Source: Clostridiales bacterium
Lineage (GTDB): Bacteria; Bacillota; Clostridia; Lachnospirales; Lachnospiraceae
Assembly (NCBI GenBank): GCA_012520655.1
Contig: JAAYNW010000082.1
Span: 1 to 37,940, forward strand
DNA length: 37,940 nt
Direction: 5' to 3'
In this document: one piece after another, positions 27,002-34,633 of the stretch
How the letters are laid out: each line of letters begins with the position of its first letter
Position numbering within the stretch: the first letter of the stretch is position 1
The notes under the pieces: model-generated
The model's database searches: none
What the model was told of the DNA's origin: nothing
The model's input: the letters and a program-made list of their open reading frames with translations, nothing else
Position numbers and translations under genes: made by a program

Positions 27002-28225
27002 ATGAATTTTAAAGAAGCGTATCAAAAGCTGGAGGAGTGCGGGCAATTGCATGTGCTCGATTACTATGATGAATTGACCTTGCAGGAGCAGGAAGCATTG
27101 CTTGAGCAGATCGATACCGTAGACTTTAAAGTGTTAAAATATTGCAAGAATAACACGACAAACCAAAAAGGGAGAATCGCTCCCCTTACAGCCATGCAGC
27201 TTGCGCAGATAAATGCCAAGCGAGAGTACTATACGGCAATCGGGCTGGAGGAAATTAAGAAAGGAAAGGTTGCAGCGGTTCTTTTGGCAGGAGGAATGGG
27301 AACCCGGCTCGGCTCCGACAATCCCAAAGGAATGTTTGATATAGGTATTACACGGCCGGTTTACATTTTTCAGAGGATTATGGAGAATCTTCTTGAAGTA
27401 GTGGAAGCGGCAGGAGCGTGGGTTCATTTGTTCGTTATGACAAGCGATAAGAATCATGACGTAACGATACGGTTTTTTGAAGAAAAAAAGTATTTCGGTT
27501 ATAAAAAGGAATTTGTAACTTTTTTCAAACAGGAAATGGTGCCGGCATCAGATTATGAGGGGAAGGTATACATGGAGGAAAAAGGAAAGATTTCCACTTC
27601 TCCCAACGGAAACGGGGGCTGGTTTACTTCCATGAGAAAATGGGGGCTGGTAGATTTCGTGAAAAGAGAAGGCATCGAATGGCTGAATGTATTCGCTGTG
27701 GACAATGTGCTGCAGAGGATTGCGGATCCCTGCTTTGTAGGTGCGGTAATTGCCAATAAATGTGTCTCGGGAGCTAAAGTAGTGAAGAAAAAGACTCCAG
27801 ATGAGAGAGTAGGTACGTTGTGTCTTGAAGATGGTAAGCCGTCGATTGTTGAGTATTACGAGCTGACGGAAGAAATGAAGGAGGCGAGGGATGAGCACGG
27901 AGAACCGGCTTATAATTTTGGCGTTATACTGAACTATCTTTTTAGGGAAAAGGATTTAGAGGCTATAGAAGAGAGCGAGCTTCCGCTTCATGTGGTAGAG
28001 AAAAAGATTCCTTATATAGATAAAGAGGGAAATGCTGTTTTGCCGGATCAGCCCAATGGTTACAAATACGAAACACTCGTATTGGACATGATTCATCAGG
28101 TGGACAATTGCCTTTCTTATGAAGTGGAGCGCAATAAGGAGTTTGCGCCAATCAAGAATGCAACGGGTGTGGACTCTGTCGATACGGCGAGAGAACTGTG
28201 CAAAGAAAATGGTATTGTTTTATAG
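27002..28225 (+). CDS. Eukaryotic-type UDP-N-acetylhexosamine pyrophosphorylase (UAP1/UDPGP family)
   Basis: Forms a UDP-sugar (UDP-GlcNAc, UDP-GalNAc or UDP-hexose) from UTP and the sugar 1-phosphate. 407 residues. UTP-binding LAGGMGTRLG at 95-104 and NPKGMFDIG; further UAP1-type blocks are SPNGNGGWF, AVDNVLQRIADPCFVG, SGAKVVKKKTPDERVG, YNFGVILNY, HVVEKKIPYID and EFAPIKNA. These resemble human UAP1 more than bacterial GlmU or GalU. GCGGAGGAATG precedes the ATG. The neighbouring galE (123 bases on) suggests supply of epimerised UDP-sugars. Substrate choice between GlcNAc, Glc and Gal is uncertain. Confidence 0.88.
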   Translation: MNFKEAYQKLEECGQLHVLDYYDELTLQEQEALLEQIDTVDFKVLKYCKNNTTNQKGRIAPLTAMQLAQINAKREYYTAIGLEEIKKGKVAAVLLAGGMGTRLGSDNPKGMFDIGITRPVYIFQRIMENLLEVVEAAGAWVHLFVMTSDKNHDVTIRFFEEKKYFGYKKEFVTFFKQEMVPASDYEGKVYMEEKGKISTSPNGNGGWFTSMRKWGLVDFVKREGIEWLNVFAVDNVLQRIADPCFVGAVIANKCVSGAKVVKKKTPDERVGTLCLEDGKPSIVEYYELTEEMKEARDEHGEPAYNFGVILNYLFREKDLEAIEESELPLHVVEKKIPYIDKEGNAVLPDQPNGYKYETLVLDMIHQVDNCLSYEVERNKEFAPIKNATGVDSVDTARELCKENGIVL

Positions 28226-28236
28226 AATATAACATT

Positions 28237-28265
28237 TTGACAGCCATTGAGAACATTGTCATATT
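28237..28265 (+). promoter_or_regulatory. Possible galE promoter
   Basis: TTGACA (28237-28242) with CATATT 17 bases later (28260-28265). TGACA and TGTCA form an inverted repeat across the spacer (28238-28261). The -10 is poor, so this is tentative; galE may instead be read from upstream. Confidence 0.3.
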
Positions 28266-28348
28266 GAAAAAGTACAGTATGGGAGTAAACTTAAGATGTA
28301 CTTGAAAGATATGAAAACCAGTATTTGACTAGGCAGGAGGTAAGAAAA

Positions 28349-29365
28349 ATGGCAATTTTAGTAACAGGCGGTGCCGGTTATATCGGAAGCCATACGGTAA
28401 TAGAACTACAGGATGCAGGATATGACGTAGTGGTTCTGGACAACTTGAGCAATTCCAGCGAGAAGTCATTACAACGGGTTGAAAAGATTACCGGTAAGAA
28501 AGTACCTTTTTATAAAGCGGATATTTTGGACCGTGAAGCGCTCGATATTATTTTTGAAAAAGAGAAAATAGATTGCTGCATTCATTTTGCGGGGCTGAAG
28601 GCGGTTGGCGAATCCGTAGCAAAGCCGTGGGAATATTATGAAAATAATATTGCCGGAACACTGACCTTGGTAGATGTGATGAGGAATCACGGAGTGAAAA
28701 ACATAATTTTCTCTTCTTCCGCAACCATATACGGCAATCCGGCAATCGTCCCTATTACGGAAGAATGTCCCAAAGGACAGTGCACGAACCCCTATGGATG
28801 GACCAAGTCCATGCTAGAACAGATTCTAACGGATATGCAGAAGGCGGATCCGGAATGGAATGTCATCATCCTTCGTTATTTCAATCCTATCGGAGCGCAT
28901 AAGAGCGGAATGATCGGAGAGAACCCCAACGGTATTCCGAATAACCTAATGCCTTATATTACGCAGGTGGCTGTAGGGAAGCTGAAGGAGCTGGGTGTAT
29001 TTGGAAATGACTATGATACACCTGACGGAACCGGCGTGAGGGACTATATCCACGTGGTAGATTTGGCGGTCGGACACGTAAAGGCGCTTAAGAAGATAGA
29101 AGAAAAAGCCGGACTTTGTGTTTATAATCTGGGGACGGGCACAGGATACAGCGTGCTGGATATCGTAAAGAATTTTGAAGAGGCCACGGGAGTAGCAATC
29201 CCTTACGTGATTAAAGACAGGCGTCCCGGAGATATTGCGACCTGCTATTCGGATGCCGGCAAAGCGAAGAAAGAACTCGGTTGGGAAGCGCAATACGGAA
29301 TCAAGGAAATGTGCGGGGATTCCTGGAGATGGCAAAGCAATAATCCTAACGGATATGAAGAATAA
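28349..29365 (+). CDS. galE: UDP-glucose 4-epimerase
   Basis: Interconverts UDP-glucose and UDP-galactose (possibly also the N-acetyl forms). 338 residues, extended short-chain dehydrogenase fold. NAD-binding [10 protein letters not shown] at the N-terminus, FSSSATIYG with the catalytic serine region, and the YGWTK Tyr/Lys pair. [14 protein letters not shown] and [10 protein letters not shown] are GalE signatures. The ATG at 28349 follows AGGAGGTAAGAAAA; the in-frame TTG at 28325 is unlikely. It could also channel galactose released by the GH42 enzyme, but no galK or galT is in the window. Confidence 0.95.
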   Translation: MAILVTGGAGYIGSHTVIELQDAGYDVVVLDNLSNSSEKSLQRVEKITGKKVPFYKADILDREALDIIFEKEKIDCCIHFAGLKAVGESVAKPWEYYENNIAGTLTLVDVMRNHGVKNIIFSSSATIYGNPAIVPITEECPKGQCTNPYGWTKSMLEQILTDMQKADPEWNVIILRYFNPIGAHKSGMIGENPNGIPNNLMPYITQVAVGKLKELGVFGNDYDTPDGTGVRDYIHVVDLAVGHVKALKKIEEKAGLCVYNLGTGTGYSVLDIVKNFEEATGVAIPYVIKDRRPGDIATCYSDAGKAKKELGWEAQYGIKEMCGDSWRWQSNNPNGYEE

Positions 29366-29374
29366 ATAAGAGGC

Positions 29375-29412
29375 AAAAAATGAGCGAAGTGACATTACAT
29401 CGCTCATTTTTT
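29375..29412. terminator. Bidirectional terminator between galE and the hemolysin III gene
   Basis: A 13-bp perfect stem (29375-29387 with 29400-29412), A-run on the left and T-run on the right, loop of 12. It serves both convergent genes. Confidence 0.85.
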
Positions 29413-29450
29413 AAATTACAAAATTACAATAAGTATATAGAAAAGTTTAT

Positions 29451-30101
29451 CTAAGCAACATAAAGATACATAAAGATAAAATGGCAGATGCTGCCGCCCA
29501 TAACGAAGAGATGAAAAATCTCATGGGAGCCGAAGTAAGCATGTTTGGCATTAAAAAGCGGAAGCTTTAATGCATAGATGATGCCTCCTATTGTATAAAT
29601 GATACCTCCGGCGAGCAGCCAGAGGAATGCGGCTTGGGGAAGAGTATCCCACAGTCTTCCGAATACTCCCAAGCAAACCCAGCCCATAGCAATGTAAATG
29701 GCGGAAGAGAACCATTTCGGACAAGTAATCCACAGTGCTTTAACGGTTATCCCCAGGAGAGCGATACCCCATACGACAGCCAGGAGCGTATAACCGAGTT
29801 GGCCCCCCAGAACAATCAGACATACCGGAGTATAGGAACCTGCAATAAGAACAAATATCATCATATGATCTATTTTGCGAAAAATCTTTAATACTCCTTC
29901 GGACACAGTCAGTGAATGATAAGTTGTGCTGGCTCCGTATAGAAGAATCATACTTAACATAAATACGGACATTGCTGTAAAGCAGGCATTGCCGGAAGAT
30001 GTGGCAGCCTTTATCAGTAGTGGTACGGCTGCAAAAACGGACAACATCATTCCGATAAAATGGGTGATTGCACTGCCGGGTTCACGAATTGTTATTTGCA
30101 T
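29451..30101 (-). CDS. Hemolysin III-family (PAQR/YqfA) membrane protein
   Basis: Integral membrane protein of the HlyIII/PAQR superfamily, 216 residues, seven predicted helices. The conserved metal-site elements are present: STTYHSL in helix 2, KIDHMMIFVLIAGSYTP, and SHEIFHLFVMGGSICHF near the end. Family members resemble zinc-dependent lipid hydrolases; true haemolytic activity is unproven for most. The ATG at 30101 follows AAGGAGG by eight bases; the alternative at 30122 lacks a site. It has its own good promoter. Confidence 0.92.
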   Translation of the reverse strand: MQITIREPGSAITHFIGMMLSVFAAVPLLIKAATSSGNACFTAMSVFMLSMILLYGASTTYHSLTVSEGVLKIFRKIDHMMIFVLIAGSYTPVCLIVLGGQLGYTLLAVVWGIALLGITVKALWITCPKWFSSAIYIAMGWVCLGVFGRLWDTLPQAAFLWLLAGGIIYTIGGIIYALKLPLFNAKHAYFGSHEIFHLFVMGGSICHFIFMYLYVA

Positions 30102-30179
30102 ATTATCAACCTCCTTACACAATACATGGTGTTAAAAAGCAGAACACATAGTAATCGAAACCACATATAACATGCTTTG

Positions 30180-30208
30180 ATACTACTACGTATTGTGCCA
30201 AATGTCAA
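30180..30208 (-). promoter_or_regulatory. Sigma-A promoter of the hemolysin III gene
   Basis: Minus strand TTGACA (30208-30203), 17-base spacer, TAGTAT (30185-30180). Perfect -35, good -10, about 80 bases before the ATG. Confidence 0.7.
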
Positions 30209-30245
30209 CGAAAATATGCATATAAAATAAAAAGTAAAATAGAAG

Positions 30246-30512
30246 CTAATCTTCTTCTATAACATGAATTTCAAGATAATCGAAATCGATGGATTCTATA
30301 AAATTGTCTTGCGTGAAACGTACCTTATCATGGCGCTTAAACTCCTGAATCGTGGAGTCCAGCCAGATAGGTCTGCTTAAATCGAATTGATAAACAATCT
30401 CATCTATCGCGCGAAATATTTTGTGTGTTCTTGTATCTTGACTATCATCGATTATGACAGTATCCTTTAGTTGTCTGTTATCTTTAAATATTTTTGCCCA
30501 TAATCGGAACAT
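30246..30512 (-). CDS. Small conserved protein of unknown function
   Basis: An 88-residue soluble protein, no signal peptide, membrane helix or metal motif. It is rich in Asp, Ile, Phe and Arg and ends in an acidic tail (EIHVIEED). Recurrent features are THKIFRAIDEIVYQFDLSRPIWLD and KRHDKVRFTQDNFIESIDFDYLE. AAAGGA lies about ten bases before the ATG, and the residue makeup is gene-like. I believe similar small proteins occur in other Lachnospiraceae, but no function is known to me. It is transcribed away from the RelQ-like gene. Confidence 0.7.
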   Translation of the reverse strand: MFRLWAKIFKDNRQLKDTVIIDDSQDTRTHKIFRAIDEIVYQFDLSRPIWLDSTIQEFKRHDKVRFTQDNFIESIDFDYLEIHVIEED

Positions 30513-30864
30513 AAATGAAGTTTCCTTTCGTAAGAGTTCTGGTAAATAATTATATTATAATATCATATTATGCGCAAAGAAATATAGTGAAACATGAGAT
30601 ATTAATGTATAATTTAGTGAAAAATGAAAAATGGAATAATTTAATTTTTTTTGCATAAGAATATATGGTGTGAGTCTTGGGAGGGAATCATAACATAAAG
30701 TATATTTATACAATAAAAATTAAAAAAAAATAAAGAATTTGTGAAATATGCACATTTTGTGTGAAAATATGGTATAATATCTATAGTAAAAAAAATGCTT
30801 CCGATTTTTGATATATTTCTTATAAAGAAAAAGGAGTATTAAAATTAAGTAAGGCGGGAAACAA
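30513..30864. other. AT-rich divergent intergenic region
   Basis: This 352-base gap between the small unknown gene and the RelQ-like gene is very AT-rich. The clearest element is TATAAT at 30773-30778 preceded by TGG (extended -10) for the synthetase. On the minus strand a TATAAT (30554-30559 region) could serve the small gene. No RNA gene or coding frame was recognised. Confidence 0.45.
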
Positions 30865-31518
30865 ATGGAACTAAGAGTAGAACGAGACAGCGATGTGGAT
30901 AATTGGAAAGAGGTTATATTAATTTATAACTCGGCGCTAAAGCAAATATCCACCAAACTTGAGATATTGAATGACGAATTTCAACATGTACATAGATATA
31001 ATCCGATTGAGCATATAAAGTCGAGAATTAAGACATCGGAAAGTATCGTTAAGAAGCTAAAAAAGAACGGCTATGAGTCTACCATTGAGAATATGGTAAA
31101 ATATGTAAATGATATTGCGGGAATACGGGTTATCTGTTCCTTTACTTCGGATATATATGAAATAGCGGATATGATAAGCCACCAGAGCGACATTAAGGTT
31201 ATTTCGGTAAAAGATTATATTACCAATCCGAAACTCAGCGGATACAAAAGCTACCATATGCTCGTTACGGTACCGGTATATCTTTCCGACCGTATAGTAG
31301 ATACGAAGGTGGAGATTCAAATACGTACGGTCGCGATGGATTTTTGGGCAAGTCTGGAGCACAAGATTCACTATAAGTTCGAAGGGAATGCACCGGGTTA
31401 TATTAAAGACGAACTTATCGAATGTGCCAAGATGGTATCCGATCTGGATGCCAAGATGCTCTTGCTGAATGAAAAAGTACAGAAGCTGAGTCAGGAAAAA
31501 GAATGTGAAGATAAATAA
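30865..31518 (+). CDS. Small alarmone synthetase (RelQ/YjbM-like GTP pyrophosphokinase)
   Basis: Makes (p)ppGpp (and perhaps pGpp) from ATP and GDP/GTP, driving the stringent response. 217 residues, a single RelA_SpoT synthetase domain with no HD hydrolase, TGS or ACT domain. Motifs: HIKSRIKTSESIVKKL (ATP side, about 50-65), DIAGIRVIC (D83), KDYITNPKLSGYKSYH (guanine-binding loop, Tyr127), and EIQIRTVAMDFWASLEHKIHYK with E150. The C-terminal helix (about 180-217) fits RelQ tetramers. The start lies downstream of AAGGCGGGAAAC. It is followed by a terminator-like hairpin. Confidence 0.93.
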   Translation: MELRVERDSDVDNWKEVILIYNSALKQISTKLEILNDEFQHVHRYNPIEHIKSRIKTSESIVKKLKKNGYESTIENMVKYVNDIAGIRVICSFTSDIYEIADMISHQSDIKVISVKDYITNPKLSGYKSYHMLVTVPVYLSDRIVDTKVEIQIRTVAMDFWASLEHKIHYKFEGNAPGYIKDELIECAKMVSDLDAKMLLLNEKVQKLSQEKECEDK

Positions 31519-31537
31519 TAAAAGTAAAGGTGAAAAT

Positions 31538-31567
31538 AAAAGGGCTGGCCAATATGGATAGCCTTTT
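31538..31567 (+). terminator. Probable terminator after the alarmone synthetase
   Basis: AAAAGG(G)CT and AGCCTTTT pair with one bulged G around a 12-base loop, followed by TATAATTTTATAAT. The T-run is interrupted, so efficiency is uncertain. Confidence 0.45.
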
Positions 31568-31819
31568 ATAATTTTATAATAAAAAAGTTTGTCCTAAGAT
31601 GAGGAGTGCCCAGACATCTTTCGACACCTGGGCTATTATGAAAAAATTTATCTATATGTGTAATGAAAACATTACGGTCTCTCTTGCTTGCTATGTGATT
31701 AGTATAGCAATTATTTATGAACAAATTATGAACGTCATGTAAAAATATCGTTAATATTTACAAAACTAAAAAAGATAGATAAGAAAACTTTAACATATTG
31801 CACAAAAAGTGAGGAACTG

Positions 31820-31848
31820 TTGTAAAAAAAAAAGAAAAATGCTAATAT
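31820..31848 (+). promoter_or_regulatory. Promoter of the coiled-coil membrane protein gene
   Basis: TTGTAA (31820-31825), 17-base A-rich spacer, TAATAT (31843-31848), 70 bases before the ATG. Confidence 0.45.
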
Positions 31849-31917
31849 ATTAAGCAGAAAATATGGGAAGAAAAAACGGTCGGGGAACGGTAAAGGACTA
31901 TGTTTGGAGGAAAATTA

Positions 31918-32532
31918 ATGGACAATTTTATGGATAAACTCGCTCAGAAATTGAATTCGCAGGAGGTAATCCGCGCGAATTCTGCTGCGGATACGGCGCA
32001 AATGGAGAAGCTGCAGTCGCAGGTTGAGGAATATAACGCCGTTATGAAGGAAATGCGGAAGTTGAATTTGAAAAATGTTGAAAATGAGCAGAAGCTTCAA
32101 GAGCTGTTGGTAAATAACAAAGAGCAGCTTAATAAGCATTTCAACGAGAATAGCCTCAGACTGCAGAAGCTGACCGAGGAATGTATAGCCAAGATTCAGG
32201 TACTGGATGGCGAAGAGAAAAAGAAAGCGGACATTGAAACAGCTCTGGAAGAAATAAAAGAGACAGCGGCCGGCAATATGACCAAGATAGAAGAGCTGTT
32301 TAAAGAATCAGATGATTTTGTACACAAGGAAAATGTCAAAGTGTACCGCAATGTACAAGCAGTCGTTGTGGAGGAGCTGGGAAAACAGACGCAGACACTT
32401 ATGGAAAGCGTAGATATGTCCGTAAATGGGAATAAGAAAAAAAATAATGTTTTCATCATCGGTCTTATTACCCTTGTTGTATCGCTTGCCAACATGGGAC
32501 TTTTGATTGCTCACGTGCTGGGGGTATTCTGA
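31918..32532 (+). CDS. Tail-anchored coiled-coil membrane protein, function unknown
   Basis: A 204-residue protein with no recognised family. Residues about 25-165 are highly charged and helical, with heptad-like stretches (QMEKLQSQVEEYNAVMKEMRKL; NKEQLNKHFNENSLRLQKLTEE). A single hydrophobic helix near the C-terminus (NVFIIGLITLVVSLANMGLLIAHVLGVF, about 177-204) follows a Lys/Asn-rich stop, giving a tail-anchored topology with the bulk probably in the cytoplasm. GGAGG lies seven bases before the ATG at 31918. Only one base separates its stop from the flavin reductase-like gene, so they are co-transcribed. A scaffold or membrane-tether role is a guess. Confidence 0.8.
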   Translation: MDNFMDKLAQKLNSQEVIRANSAADTAQMEKLQSQVEEYNAVMKEMRKLNLKNVENEQKLQELLVNNKEQLNKHFNENSLRLQKLTEECIAKIQVLDGEEKKKADIETALEEIKETAAGNMTKIEELFKESDDFVHKENVKVYRNVQAVVVEELGKQTQTLMESVDMSVNGNKKKNNVFIIGLITLVVSLANMGLLIAHVLGVF

Positions 32533-32533
32533 T

Positions 32534-33115
32534 ATGGGCAAGCAGAGCTGGAAACCGGGAAATATGCTTTATCCGCTTCCGGTGGTTTTGGTAAGTGTGG
32601 CTGATAAGAACGGAGAGAAGAATATGTTCACGGTCGCGTGGACCGGAACTGTTTGCAGCGACCCTCCGATGGTATCGATATCGGTAAGGCCGGAGAGATA
32701 TTCTTATCATATGATAGAAGAAACCGGGGAATTTGTGCTCAATCTGACGACGGAGAAGCTCGCTTTTGCTACAGATTATTGCGGAATCAGGAGTGGAAAA
32801 GATGTAGATAAGTTTAAAGAATTGAATCTGACGGCGGTACCTTCCGATGTCGTGAAGGCGCCTATGCTCGCAGAGAGCCCGGTAAATATAGAATGCGTTG
32901 TGAAAGAAATAAAAAAGCTCGGGACTCACGACATGTTCATTGCACAAGTAGTTGCCGTGCATGCGGATGAAGAATATGTGGATGAGAAGAACAAATTTCA
33001 TTTCAACAGTGCGGAGCCAATTGTTTATTCGCATGGAGCGTATATGTCCCTCGGCAAACAGATAGGAACCTTCGGATACAGCGTTAAAAAAATAAAAAGA
33101 AATAAAAAGAAATAA
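32534..33115 (+). CDS. Flavin reductase-like (flavoredoxin-type) protein
   Basis: FMN-binding split-barrel protein, 193 residues, probable NAD(P)H:flavin oxidoreductase or flavoredoxin. Family features: LYPLPVVLVSVADKNGEKNMFTVAWTGTVCSDPPMVSISVRPERYSYHMI at the N-terminus, with the flavin phosphate-binding residues, and GEFVLNLTTEKLA. ATG at 32534 lies about ten bases after a G-rich stretch within the previous gene. The C-terminal tail KKIKRNKKK is encoded by a 10-base tandem repeat. Redox partner unknown. Confidence 0.87.
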   Translation: MGKQSWKPGNMLYPLPVVLVSVADKNGEKNMFTVAWTGTVCSDPPMVSISVRPERYSYHMIEETGEFVLNLTTEKLAFATDYCGIRSGKDVDKFKELNLTAVPSDVVKAPMLAESPVNIECVVKEIKKLGTHDMFIAQVVAVHADEEYVDEKNKFHFNSAEPIVYSHGAYMSLGKQIGTFGYSVKKIKRNKKK

Positions 33116-33120
33116 AAAAG
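33091..33120. repeat. Three tandem copies of a 10-base A-rich unit
   Basis: AATAAAAAGA at 33091-33100 and 33101-33110, then AATAAAAAAG at 33111-33120. The repeat encodes the Lys/Asn-rich C-terminus of the flavin reductase-like protein and includes its stop codon. Slippage here could change the tail length or frame. Confidence 0.6.
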
Positions 33121-33122
33121 AG

Positions 33123-33144
33123 AAAGCCGGCAAATCGGCTTTTT
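33123..33144. terminator. Terminator shared by convergent genes
   Basis: AAAGCCG (33123-33129) pairs with CGGCTTT (33136-33142), then Ts on the plus strand; on the minus strand the stem is followed by CTCTTTTTT. It overlaps the stop codon of the Y-family polymerase. Confidence 0.7.
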
Positions 33145-34375
33145 ATAGCTTCTCCTTATGAAAAAGGCTTCCGCGCATGACGGAATCGGGGCCGTATTTT
33201 TTCCGGATGGAGTCCAGTGCCGTATCGAGTTTCTGTTGCTTTTTAGAGACCTGGCCGGATAACGTCTTATCTTCAATGTCAAAGAGACTCAGCTGAATAG
33301 GGGCTTCTTCGGAAACCAGCTTGGAGGTTCGTATGCCCAGAAGCCGAATGGGACTTCCGTTCCAGATTTCATTGAAGAGTGAACAAGCGGTTCTGTAAAT
33401 CTCGTTCGTCGTGCATGTAGGAGAGAATAGGGTGGTTTGATGGGATACGCTCTGAAACGTATTATATTTGATCTCCGTGCTGACCATACCGGCCAACTGC
33501 GCAGATTTTCTAAGTCTGGCAGCTACGGTTTCGGACAGGCTTAAGAGGACTATATATGCCTCTTCTTTTGTACAGACATCCTCTTTGAGTGTCGTGGAGT
33601 TGCCGATGCCCTTTAAATTAACTTGTTCTGTGATTACTTCTGAGTCATCGATTCCGTTGGCATATTCCCACAATAAAATTCCATGGCTCTTTAAGTGCGC
33701 CGATAGTATGGAAGTATCCGCGTGGGCGAGAGCGCCGATAGTGAGTATTTCCAGCTTGCGCAGAGTTTCCGCGCTTGATTGACCGCACATATATAGAGAA
33801 GAAACAGGCAATGGCCATAGTTTTTCCCGGATTTCATCGACATATAGAGTATGTACCAGGTTTGGCTTCTTGAAATCGGAAGCCATTTTTGCAAGCACTT
33901 TGCGGTTAGAGATTCCTATGTTTACCGTATAACCGAATTTCTCATAAATACTGTCTTTTATAATCCGGGCAGCTTGCTCGGGAGAATCGTATTTGCCGGC
34001 TATGGGAGAATAATCCATATAGCATTCATCCACGCTGACCTGTTCGATATCCGGGCAGATGTTATATAAATAGTCCATGAGAGCCTTAGAACGGTTGTGA
34101 TACAGCGTATGGTCCGGCGGTTCGATTACCAGATGCGGACATTTTCTGAGCGCGTTGACAATTGGTTCGCCGGTCTTTATCCGATATGCTTTGGCGGGAA
34201 TTGATTTTGCCAGAACTACGCCTCGGCGGCGTTCTATATCTCCCCCGATAATGGACGGTATTTTCCGAAGATCCACTTCTGAACCGTTTTCCAAGTTCTT
34301 CAATGCGCTCCAGCTCAAATAAGCGGAATTAACGTCAATATGAAAAATAATTTTTTCGTCATTTCTATTATTCAT
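33143..34375 (-). CDS. dinB: Y-family DNA polymerase (DinB / DNA polymerase IV)
   Basis: Translesion DNA polymerase that extends past damaged bases, 410 residues. Catalytic acidic residues are D14 in FHIDVNSAY and D116-E117 in SVDECYMD; a palm/fingers block AKSIPAKAYRIKTGEP, thumb region with NIGISNRKVLAKMASDFKKP, and the little-finger domain (about 250-350) follow. A beta-clamp binding motif QLSLFD sits at 361-366. An AGGAG ribosome site lies nine bases before the ATG. No LexA-type site was recognised upstream. It may be a Pol IV or a UvrX-like variant. Confidence 0.92.
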   Translation of the reverse strand: MNNRNDEKIIFHIDVNSAYLSWSALKNLENGSEVDLRKIPSIIGGDIERRRGVVLAKSIPAKAYRIKTGEPIVNALRKCPHLVIEPPDHTLYHNRSKALMDYLYNICPDIEQVSVDECYMDYSPIAGKYDSPEQAARIIKDSIYEKFGYTVNIGISNRKVLAKMASDFKKPNLVHTLYVDEIREKLWPLPVSSLYMCGQSSAETLRKLEILTIGALAHADTSILSAHLKSHGILLWEYANGIDDSEVITEQVNLKGIGNSTTLKEDVCTKEEAYIVLLSLSETVAARLRKSAQLAGMVSTEIKYNTFQSVSHQTTLFSPTCTTNEIYRTACSLFNEIWNGSPIRLLGIRTSKLVSEEAPIQLSLFDIEDKTLSGQVSKKQQKLDTALDSIRKKYGPDSVMRGSLFHKEKL

Positions 34376-34440
34376 GCCGGAATCTCCTATAATTAATTTT
34401 AGTTTTAATCTTATGATTATTTTAGCATTATTTTCTTATT

Positions 34441-34470
34441 TTGACATTAGTAACAATTTAACATTTTAAT
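34441..34470 (+). promoter_or_regulatory. Possible promoter for the LysM-M23 gene
   Basis: TTGACA (34441-34446) and TTTAAT (34465-34470), spacer 18. The surrounding gap (34376-34633) is AT-rich, with TTTAGCATTA occurring twice and several AACATTT repeats. The leader would be about 155 bases. Confidence 0.4.
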
Positions 34471-34633
34471 CTTAGAAAAATTTAGCATTACAGTATAGTA
34501 ACATTTCCTTTACAACTAAATTAAATGCTGATAAAATAAAAAATGTTACGATTTTATTACGAATTTAAATTAATTTATAAATTTTGTATTAAGCGCAAAG
34601 CCGCCGGAATTTGAAAGGGGCATGGTTATTGCT

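Larger units (their letters stand above)
31519..31911 (+). other. Intergenic region with three hairpins
   Basis: Between the synthetase and the coiled-coil gene. Contents: a weak terminator-like hairpin (31538-31567, AAAAGGGCT with AGCCTTTT); a stem GCCCAG/CTGGGC (31608-31633) with possible inner pairing; a 7-bp stem TTGCTAT/ATAGCAA (31690-31712); and a promoter at 31820-31848. No coding frame or known riboswitch was recognised. Confidence 0.45.

Noticed and set aside
32468-33133. 221-codon minus-strand frame over the flavin reductase-like gene
   Set aside because: The plus-strand protein has clear family motifs and coupling to the upstream gene, whereas this one does not.
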